Below are positions 55,311 to 64,000 of a stretch of DNA of 64,000 nt, in pieces (position 1 is the first letter of the stretch; each line of letters begins with the position of its first letter). This stretch comes from Rheum nobile. Taxonomy: Eukaryota; Streptophyta; Magnoliopsida; Caryophyllales; Polygonaceae. Where the stretch lies: contig WOAB01000142.1 of the NCBI GenBank assembly GCA_027886185.1, forward strand, positions 2,852,001 through 2,916,000, read 5' to 3'. A model generated the notes under the pieces. It did no database searches. It was not told the origin of the DNA and saw only the letters and a list, made by a program, of their open reading frames with translations. The position numbers and the translations under genes are program-made.

Positions 55311-55798
55311 ATGGCCCACCACTTTGAACCCGATGAGTGGGACATCGATGACCCTTGGTTCGGTGGCGTGAGCCCACACGAGATGGACCCGGATTGGATC
55401 ACGCCGCCTCGCACCTATGGACCCCAGCCCCCGCTCCTACGCTCCCACACCTCTCAGCCACGACGCCGCGCTCGCGGATATGACCCGGACTGGATTCTGC
55501 CACCACGTCGCACCCGCTACCACGACGTCGATCCAGATTGGATTCCACCACCTCGGCGTCGCGCCCACGCTTCTCCACCTCGACGCCACACCCACCACGA
55601 CGGGTACGACTATGCCCCCGCGCCGCAACCTCCGTGCCCCCGCGCGTCAATACGGACGCGACACGCACCCACGCTCCCAGATGCGGCCCTTGTCTCGTGC
55701 CCACCCGCTGACGTGCCCACTGGTGTGCCCATTGCCGCGAGTCCGTGCCTGAGCGTACCCGCACCAATGCCCTCTACTGTGACAGCCGTGACTGCGGC
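55311..55798 (+). CDS. Proline/arginine-rich ORF with DPDWI repeats
   Basis: From an ATG, the frame reads MAHHFEPDEWDIDDPWFGGV and then three repeats built on DPDWI(T/L/P)PPR spaced by His/Arg/Pro-rich linkers. It stays open into the LTR that begins at 55799, so the 3' end of the gene is lost. The position after an LTR, primer site and leader is that of gag, but I see no gag domain or zinc knuckle. It may be a lineage-specific leader ORF or chance coding in a GC-rich repeat. Confidence 0.4.
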
Positions 55799-58700
55799 TG
55801 TAATAATCCTCAATTTTAGTAGGGGTATTTGTGTAATTTTCAAACTTTTGTTTTGTAAGCAAGACGTGTTAAGCATGTTCTGTAACCCTGTAAGAACCAT
55901 ATGAATGTGTGGATACACATTTAATAAAATATATGGGTTCTAATTATTGGAGGGTTGCTAAAATCGGAATTAAGCTAGACCCGCGATCAAGGCCCGGGAG
56001 CCGCAGGTGCGGCATTGCCTGCGATCACGGTTATGAAACCACGACCGCGGTTATGAAACCACTATCACGGTGCCATTGCTTCATCATCTTCCTCGTTTTC
56101 TCTGTGACGTCGACGATTTAGGATTCGACGTTTCTTCTCCGAGCGGCCGGTTTAGGGAGGCTAAACGGTTGCTCTTCCTCTTATTTAGTGGGAGAGCTCC
56201 ACCCTTGCCCTATAAATAGAGGCAGATCCAAGGGTATTTCACATCCTTCATCCTCTTCCTCTTGTTTTAGCTCAGTGTTGGTGTTGTCGTTGGAGTTTGG
56301 TCGTCGTCATTCGTTGTCGGAGTCAGAGTTCCATCTAAGCGAAGCCAGGAGTGGTGGTGGTGCACGCTTGTTGATGCGTTCCTGCCTTCGAATACTGGAT
56401 CGAGATCTTGGTGGTGAGTCGCGCATGTCTAATCCAGGTGAGGAATGGGTGGAACGCGGTGTTTGTGACTACACACGAGCAAGCGAGCGCGGTGATAATG
56501 ATGATGCGATGAAGTGAAGGTGACTCGCGACCTCAAGGCTAGGCTCGAAGGGTGATGGCTCGGTGGATCGAGCGAGGCCGTAGCGTCGGCAGCGGAGGGA
56601 TAGACTCGAAGAATTCGAGTGGGGTGTCGTAGCGTCGGCAGCGGAGGGATAGACTCGAAGAGTTCGAGTGGGGTGCCGTAGCGTCGGCGGCGGAGGAAGA
56701 GAGATGAGAAGTAAGAGGGCTGACACCGATGTAAGAGATTGGAGGCAATAGCTCTCGACAAATGATCTTAGATTAAAATGTAGCGTAACCTAATACATAA
56801 GGCTGAGATGGCCTTTTGTAGGGGGTAGCGGGACTCGGATGGGCCGAGTCTCGCTTAATGGTCTAGCCCACGCGACATGCGTGGAACACACACCCAAAAG
56901 AAAATACTGAAAATAATAATGTTCAAAAATAACAAAACAATCAAAGATCGCGATCAATGATGGTGGAGAGGATCTTGAAGGAGAACACGATCTCTGGACT
57001 TGGCTGGAGGCGCTTGAGGGAGAACGTGGTCTCTTGCGTCCCTTGGTTAGCGACGATGCGCACAATCAATGATTGTGTCGCGTTGGCGATGGCTTTGGCA
57101 CACGATCTTGTTATAGGGCCTTGTGAGCGAATGCTCATGACTTCCTCTTCTTTAGTTGCAATCATGGTGGGTAGGAGTGCATCACTTGTCCAAGAAGCAA
57201 GATCCGAGCCTCGTCTTCCCTCGGTATGGCTCCGTTGTGTTCGTTAGCTTGTCGTTCGATAATGGATCCCGCGACCGTGGCATAAATACCGCGATCGCGG
57301 CTGGGCAGAGGCCTGCGATCTCGGCTAGGCATAGAACCGCGATCACGGCATTGAAAACCGCGATCGCGGCACTGCCTCTTCTTCATCTTTTCGTTCCTTC
57401 GTACCCGTAACTAATTAGGGTTTTGTTTTAAAACTCGTCTCGTATGCGTCGTCGGTGTTGGATTGTGCTCGTCCCCATGGCTGATTGTACGGATTGGAAT
57501 CCGCCCTACTGAATGATGATAAATTCCAACGGGAATTTTAGTAGACAGCCGTGCACAAGTTCAAGTTTCGGATTTCAGACCCAACTTTTCGTTCGTCCAG
57601 ACTAAGGCAAGTGGCGATTCGCTCTTGTTGATTTATTCCATATTCTTCTTGATTATCAATTACTTAATTGTTTAATTAAGTTGGAATAAAGTTGTTGATT
57701 TGTGTTTGGGAACTTAAACGATAAAATGTTGTGTTAAAAATATGAATTTATAATAGGTTGTATATATTGCTAGAAAAAACACTATTATATATAATTCTAT
57801 ATGATATTACCATAAAGTGATAAATGGATTTTGGTGTGGATTTATATGTGGACTTTACATGCTTAGTTAGCACGAGTATTCGTAGGAACGCTATGTACCT
57901 TGTGAGGTCTAGTCGTTTCGTTATAACAAGTATTAGGAGGTTTTTGCCCTAGTACTCCTGGTCATGACTGTACCCTTATTCGGATATAAGTGGTAGGTGC
58001 ACTTAGCTAGTGCCAATATTCGGGATTCATCCCAAAGATATCTCTCGTATCGAGATGATGTGAATTAAAAGCCTTAACATGAATGTACGTTTTTAAAAGT
58101 AAAGAAGTAAGTGCTTTTTACGCACATAATTAATATACCCTCGGGCAAGAAGTACAATGTGGAACCCGCCCGGACTCTTGTTAGAGTAAGTCCTCTTTCC
58201 AATTTGGATTCGTAGTACGTGGTGAGGTTGGTCGTGGACCCAAATAATCAAGGTCGTTTTTATAAACTTGTGTGAAAACTTAACATTCCCAAACAATAAC
58301 ATACGTTTCCTATAAGACTCAATTCCGTTGGAGTCTTATTTTCGATGCATATCATCTTCTATCATTCCGTGAAAGTTTCGGGTTATGTATCGTTCCTTCG
58401 GTTATTATTCGAGGGACAATGATAGTAAACGGTTACGATCACTAGAACCATTCTGCTTGTACCCTTGCATAGTCTTTCATTACACTAACCAACCGTTATT
58501 TTTCTTTTGCATGGTTGGCTGGTGGCATCTGTCCTATACGGCACATCAGAGGTTGGTCTCCGACGACTGAAGTAACCAATCGAAGAGAAGGCTTGCAGTT
58601 GAAGTTTGCGTTTTAAGAAGTAATATTTCCAAGGCGTGTATGTTTAATTTGAAATAAATGTAATACATAGTCATGTAATTAGGACTACTTTAAAAGAGTC

Positions 58701-58840
58701 TTCCACTGTAATTTAAAAGTCTTCCGCTGTCACTATACTTTGTTGTAAAACCGTCCTTCTCATTTTACGAGAGGAATCTTAATAAAAGGTTGAGTTTTAT
58801 TCTTTTAAAATGTCTTCCGCTGATTATTCTTTCGTTATTT
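55799..58840 (+). repeat. LTR related to the gypsy element's LTR, plus orientation
   Basis: It starts TGTAATAATCCTCAATTTTA, like the reversed LTR of the element at 7009-15622 (TGTAATATCCCTCATTTT). Matching blocks follow: GGCAAGTGGCGATTCGCTC (57609), TAATAGGTTGTATATATTG (57751), ATTCGTAGGAACGCTATG (57878) and GGTTGGCTGGTGGCATC (58514). It is about 3.0 kb with several CCGCGATCGCGG palindromes at 57269-57369. No internal region is attached. Confidence 0.75.
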
Positions 58841-60955
58841 TGTAACACCCCCAAATATATAACCTTGAAAGTATTACCGCCAGTGACCTCAGATTCCACA
58901 TCCGAAGCCACCCAAGGCTTAACCAATTTATACAATATATAAAACACACTGATAATATGAAATATCATAATCTTTATTGAAACCAAAGTCTCAGAATTAT
59001 ATCCGTAAATCCCAAATACAACAAAAATATAGAATACGTTTAATACAACGGAAGTCTTTTAAATAAATAACATAAGGGTCTTGATCGAAGCGATCACCCG
59101 CCTAGGATCTTTAACCTGGATAAAACTCTTAAAAACTTTATCTGCCTTCATAGTCGGATTCTAGCCTTCACAGAACTGTAGTTTACCTGATGTGCCGTAT
59201 GAGACGGATGAAACCAGCCAACCATGCAAGGGAAAATAACCGATTGGTTAGTCTAATGAAAGACTATGCAAGGGTAAAACAAAAAGGTTCTAAAGTAGTC
59301 GTATTAGGTTAGACCCATCGCTTCTCGAATGAAAGTCGATGACGATAGTAAACCTCAATACTTCTACAGGAATATACGAAATAGAAAGAACAAGAGAAGA
59401 CTCCTAAAGATCAAGTCTACTGGAAATGTATGAAGAGAAGACTCCAAGAGATTTGAGTCTTATCGGAAAGTATGACAAGTGTTCGGGAACATTATAATTT
59501 CACACAAGCGTTTAAAAAGAATTGACCATTTGGGTCCACGACCAACCTCACCGCGTAATACGAATTCAGATATGGAAGGAGGACTTACTCTAATCGAAGT
59601 CCAGACGAGGTTCCAAGTTGTACTTCTCGCCCAAGGTTCATTAATTATGTGCATAGCGACACTTATCTTATTTTAGTGACAAAGCGTACATTTACGTTAC
59701 AAGCTTTTAAGATATATCATCTCATCGCGAGAGATATCAGAGGGAATAAATCCCGATTGTTTGGCACCAGCTGTGTGCACCTACCCTGAGTAAGGGTATG
59801 GTCATGACCAGAGAGAGTACTAGGGAAAAATCCTCCTAGTACCAGTTATAAAGAAACAACTAGACCTCGCAAGACACATAACGTTCCTACGAATACTCGT
59901 TCTAACTAAACAGTTAAAATCACACAATAGTCCACATCAATACCATTATGGCAATAATATATATATATAATAGCGTTGTTTCTACCAATATATACAACCT
60001 ATTATAATATCACTTTTTATATCACATACGTTTTATCAAAACTGTTCCCATATGAAAACAATATTCATCCCAATTTAATTAACAATTAAACAATTGATAA
60101 TTAACGGAAAAATGGAATGATAAGCAAGAGTGAACCGCCACTTGCCTTAGATTAGACGAACGATTGATCAACGACGGGTTTCTGGGTCCGGAACGGGGAC
60201 GGAAATCGGATTACAGATTCCTATGAAAATGACCCACAACGAAACCCTAGGTTAGATTCGATAATAAATATACGAATCTAAGGAAGAATGAACCAAATCG
60301 AAAGGACAAAAGCCCCGCCCGGGACCGGCAAGCCCAATGCCACGATCGCGATTGCCCAGGCAATTCGCGATCGCAGTGGCTCTGCCGCGGTCGCGGGCGT
60401 CGAGGATGAGTGTCCGCGAGTGACAAAGGCAGTGGCCGCGGATGCGGCCGGCCTTGTCACACCCGCGGTCACGGCTGTTCATGTCTGCGGTCGCGGACAT
60501 GAACACAGCGACCTCCGATTGGCGAAAAACTCACCGACGACTATCCTTGGGGCTTGATTCGCGGCGGCTCCGACTCCTGGACACCTTGCGCCTCCAATGC
60601 ACTACTCCGGGGCTGCTACAACCCTTGGCGAAGGCTCCGGCGACAACTTCGAAGATTCCGGCGAGAGCTTGGAACTCCGGCGAGCAAGAAAACGAACGAG
60701 AGAGAGAGAGGGATATCAGATTTGGGTGCCCTTAAACTCTCCCAAATCGACTCTATTTATAGCCCAAAGAAGGATCTCTCCCAGCCCAGATCAACGGCGA
60801 GTCAAACGATCAACGGTGGCGCGAACGGCGAGGTATAGGAGACGCGACGTTGCCGTGTTGGAGTTTTCCGCGGTCGCGGAACTTTATCCGCGGTCGCGGA
60901 AAATTCCTCTGCCCAGCCCTTCTGAAACCCATTTTTCCGCGGTCGCGGAATGACG
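58841..60955 (-). repeat. LTR of the same family, minus orientation, truncated
   Basis: It starts TGTAACACCCCCAAATAT, as at 7009, and matches that LTR and the complement of 55799-58840 through the GCCACTTGCCTTAGATT block (60137). After this it has CCGCGGTCGCGG palindromes (60385, 60868, 60888, 60937). It ends where the next LTR begins at 60956 without reaching its own TATTACA end. Confidence 0.75.
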
Positions 60956-62269
60956 TGACTAAAATATGCAATGCAAATATCGTTGAATAGCCTAGTCAAA
61001 GTAAAAGTCCTAACAACCTACTAAACAGATGTATAGTAAGCAAGTAAGGGTCGAACCCACAGGGAAGATCTAATGAAGTATGCAATTATGATTAACAAGT
61101 AACAAGGAAGGGGGGGGGGGGGTTTGGTTATCAAACAGAGCAAAATGAACATGTTTAGTTGACTTGAGAATATGATTGGGGAAGAAGTTCCACTAGATCG
61201 AGATTCACAATACAGAGATATAATTTGATCACCGAAATCTATTAAATCCAAGTTCTTTATCTATTCTTATAGTTGTTCCCACCCTGATCTTGATTAACTA
61301 CCAATTCAGACAGTTGTTGATAGTACTTACTACAATATCAATGGAAGAAAACCTTACCACTAATAAAGCAATAGCAATGCACACAAGGATATAGGATACA
61401 TGCAAATAGAAGAAAACCTTACTACTTAACATGCAAATGATTCTCACTCACAATTGCGCACTCGTATTCCACTATATGCAACAATTATGTTTGCTACTAG
61501 ATATGCACTCGTATTCCACTATATGCAAACCCTAGCAATGGATAAATAGTATTCAACCTAGTTGATCAGGCTATGAAGAACAACAATGAATCAATATTCA
61601 ATATAACCAAGAGAATCAAACCAACACATATAAGAATAGGAACAAGGGATATAAATCTCACAAACAATTCAACTGTATTGCTTCAAACGTCTAGTAGAAC
61701 AAGGGGAAATTAGTGCTCCATTCAGATGTAAATGAAACCCTAATGAGAAAAACAACGATAATGATGAAAGTGAAAGTGTCAAAAAGTTCTCTGCCTCTTA
61801 ACCTAGAAAGAGGTCTTAAATAGGCTTAGGAAATAAGTTTAACCTAATTAAAATAGCAAGGGAAATAAAATACTAGAAATAAGAAAGTCTAAAAATGCAT
61901 AAAAGGAAATAATGTCTTCTACTGGCCGCGAGACATGACGTGCCTACCGCGGGGCGACAGTTCCTTCTCTGAGATCCATCGCCGGGTCGCGGTGGCTCTG
62001 GCGTGGGGCGGTGACACTCGCCCAGTCCTCTCTTCAGCTCTTCTTCTCTTCTGCTCTTCATTACTACCAAGTGTTGGTAGTCTTCTCCAATTAATCTCCA
62101 GCAGATCCTCATCCATCTTCATCATCTCCATCTAAGCTGTAAATCCCTGGATATCTTCAATTCTCCCCACATCTTCTGGATTATAGACTTAGCCTCAAAT
62201 CTTATCATAAACTCCTCCAAATAATGCTAATAGTTGCTAGTAAAGGTGCATGAAATGACACCTATCAAA
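60956..62269 (-). repeat. 3' LTR of an LTR element leaving the window
   Basis: In the minus orientation it starts TGATAGGTGTCATTTCATGC directly after a polypurine tract and ends ...ATTTTAGTCA. GGGTCGAACCCACAGGGAAG near 61048 is a word typical of plant Athila/Ogre-like LTRs. It contains a G run (61109-61121). The other LTR is outside the window. Confidence 0.75.
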
Positions 62270-62905
62270 TTCCCCCATACTTAGACCTTTACTCATCCCG
62301 AGTAAGATAATGATAAACCAATTAAACACCAAGGTCTCAGGAAGTACAAGAAAATATGACACCAGCAACTACAACATCCCAACAATCAGCTCCAGACAAC
62401 CAAAACAAGTGATGCAAAGATTATTCTAATCCTAACTCCAATCTAACTCCTTATCGCTCCAGAGTGGCCTACCCGAGTCCTCCTTATGACTCCTCTTCTT
62501 ATGACTCCAGCCTCCAGAATGATCCTAAAATCACTCTTTTTCTTTATGCTCATTTTGCCCAGGCGCCCTCTCGGGTTTTCACCTAGCCACTCATTTCATT
62601 TTGCTAGATGTCTCACAAATACTCGCATCACTCCAGTCCAATTTTGCACCGGTCTATACCAGTCGGACTACCTGCTTCTTACCTGAACTGCCCTTTCGGG
62701 TTTTCAGCTCATCCCAAGATTTTAATTGCCTCTTTCACATCTTTTTTTTTGAAAGGAATACTTGAATGAAAATTACAGAAAATAAAGCTATGTACACTAG
62801 CTAGATAGATAGCACAGTCTAAATCCCTCCCCCATACTTAAACCGAACATTGTCCTCAATGTAGAAAAGAGAACAACAAATGAGATAGGGGAAAGAGAAA
62901 TAAAC
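62270..62905 (-). other. Polypurine tract and 3' untranslated region
   Basis: TAAGTATGGGGGAATT lies directly upstream of the LTR on the minus strand. The rest up to the ORF stop is non-coding. GGTAGGCCACTCTGGAGCG and CCCGAAAGGGCAGTTC-like words are present but unassigned. Confidence 0.65.
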
Positions 62906-64000
62906 TCACTGTGGGCCGGATGGTGGTGGTGGTGGGAACCTCCCAAAGTAGTCCCTCATATGAGCGTCCATAGCGTCCAGACGCTCATCTACATCAGCAC
63001 GAAACTGGGTTTGCCAAGTCTGCAGACCGGTCTCTACTCGGGTGTTCCAGTGAGTCTGCTGCACCGAGAATGCATCAAATCTTGCGTACAACTCCTGCCA
63101 AGGTGTGGCAGGACCATAAGAAGACAAAGGTGCATCATACTGAGTAGGCAGAGGTGCATCCTCACCCACAGAATCAACAGCAGCAGCATCAACACCAGCA
63201 CTAGGGCCCTCTCCAAACGGACTCGAAGGAGCAGCAGCAGGGGTAGCATCAGCCATAATTCTGCCATCACTGGGAATCCACCAATCCGCAAATGAATGGG
63301 AATAAGTAAAAACCCGAGGAAGAATCAGAATATGACCATCATATGAAGACCAAACTAAATCACCATCCCTGCCCAATGGCTTCAGCATCGAGCACACTCT
63401 CATGTGCGCCATGTCATACACGGCATGAGCAACAGGCCGAGGAATACGATCGGTGGCAATAATCTCAGCACAAAGAAGGGTGATCAAACCACCCCCACAG
63501 ATATCACGTGGCTCACCATCTCGAATCCTCTTCAAGGAGCTCAGAAACAAACTAGCCCAACACGAGGTGTACGTGACAATAGACAAGATGCTCAAAAACC
63601 ACTGGAAATCCTTCAAAAGGACCTTACCATCATCAGCATGGCCAAAGAAATTTCTCATCAACACCTTATGGATCAACCTTAAGCAAGGGTGCACCAACTT
63701 CGAATTCACTTCCTGACCCTTCTTGAACTTTCTGTGCATGGCAGCCTCCCAAAACTCCATCATATCCATCTCAATCAGACCACCAGACCACCCATCAGAC
63801 GGTTCCTGTGTAATGCCCAGGGCACCACGAATCTCCTCATCAGACAAAGCATACTCATGACCATTGTACGTGAACGTGATCTTCGTCAACCTCTTGTCGG
63901 CGGAACCATCAGAATACCTCTTAACAGAGACAATGAACTGGTAGCATAGCTCAGGGTAAGCATTAGCGGACTTGTTCAGGAAGGTCCCCAGGCCACACTC
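62906..64000 (-). CDS. Plant retrotransposon ORF, partial at window edge
   Basis: The frame is open from the window edge (PELCYQFIVSVKRYSDGSAD) to the stop at 62906, at least 364 residues. The first half (ITFTYNGHEYALSDEEIRGA, LVHPCLRLIHKVLMRNFFGH, RDGEPRDICGGGLITLLCAE, RIPRPVAHAVYDMAHMRV) fits the 'putative plant transposon protein' type found in Athila/Ogre-like elements (family assignment uncertain). The second half is Ala/Pro-rich with a likely coiled coil (WNTRVETGLQTWQTQFRADV) and ends PPPPPSGPQ. It lies just before the polypurine tract, so it is the last ORF. The true start is outside the window; no in-frame ATG exists between the edge and 63889. Confidence 0.6.
   Translation of the reverse strand, partial: ECGLGTFLNKSANAYPELCYQFIVSVKRYSDGSADKRLTKITFTYNGHEYALSDEEIRGALGITQEPSDGWSGGLIEMDMMEFWEAAMHRKFKKGQEVNSKLVHPCLRLIHKVLMRNFFGHADDGKVLLKDFQWFLSILSIVTYTSCWASLFLSSLKRIRDGEPRDICGGGLITLLCAEIIATDRIPRPVAHAVYDMAHMRVCSMLKPLGRDGDLVWSSYDGHILILPRVFTYSHSFADWWIPSDGRIMADATPAAAPSSPFGEGPSAGVDAAAVDSVGEDAPLPTQYDAPLSSYGPATPWQELYARFDAFSVQQTHWNTRVETGLQTWQTQFRADVDERLDAMDAHMRDYFGRFPPPPPSGPQ

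Noticed and set aside
56429..56761. Ser/Arg-rich minus-strand frames with SAADAT repeats
   Set aside because: They arise from a short tandem duplication (GGAGGGATAGACTCGAAGA) inside an LTR.

Overview
This window is nuclear DNA of a flowering plant, almost certainly a eudicot. The evidence is a degraded multi-gene plastid insertion (ycf2, trnN-GUU, the 3' end of rrn16 and psaB pieces), plant-type Ty3/gypsy, Ty1/copia and L1-like elements, several Mutator-like elements (MULEs), hAT-like MITEs, and plant-only domains (plant mobile domain, GRF zinc finger). I found no convincing single-copy host gene. Nearly every coding stretch belongs to a transposable element, and most carry stops or frameshifts. 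The species cannot be named from this sequence.

Layout. 1-2900: a dispersed AT-rich repeat, then a candidate MULE-like element holding a GC-rich hairpin, a hAT MITE with a perfect 8-bp target duplication, and a roughly 41-bp tandem array. 5258-17560: a three-level nest. An L1-like LINE (5258-6486 continuing at 17299) is split by a MULE (6487-17298), which is itself split by a Ty3/gypsy element (7009-15622, TSD TCATG). 17942-18494: hAT MITE. 19552-22786: left half of a MULE whose transposase carries a C-terminal OTU protease domain. 22832-27746: internally deleted copia element whose left LTR holds another TIR element. 28345-30870: scrambled plastid DNA. 31521-31852: a second hAT MITE of the same type as the first.

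33712-48174 is the most interesting stretch. An internally deleted MULE (33712-39172) is followed, inside its own target duplication, by a nearly complete 9-kb MULE (39180-48174). The large MULE has three genes: a transposase-OTU fusion (+), a small protein of unknown function with an acidic tail (-), and a MAIN-like plant-mobile-domain protein (-). A 23-bp interrupted palindrome, TGGGCGGCA-N5-TGCCGCCCA, is repeated about 16 times. One or more copies lie upstream of each gene at similar distances from a TATA-like box and ATG, which suggests shared control of the three genes. The partial copy at 19552 has modules at the same positions.

48288-49084: 5'-truncated LINE with a 17-bp target duplication. 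50255-52262: TIR element with about 22 GATATTCA repeats. 52857-53420: small MULE-like MITE. 53713-53990: LINE tail. 53996-55798: LTR, primer-binding site and gag-like ORF of an LTR retrotransposon. 55799-60955: two related LTRs in opposite orientation, end to end. 60956-64000: 3' LTR and the terminal ORF of a further LTR element that leaves the window.

A theme across families is short GC-rich palindromes. The 12-mers CCGCGATCGCGG and CCGCGACCGCGG (or its complement) occur ten times in otherwise unrelated repeats. Each MULE has its own private set of subterminal palindromic modules.
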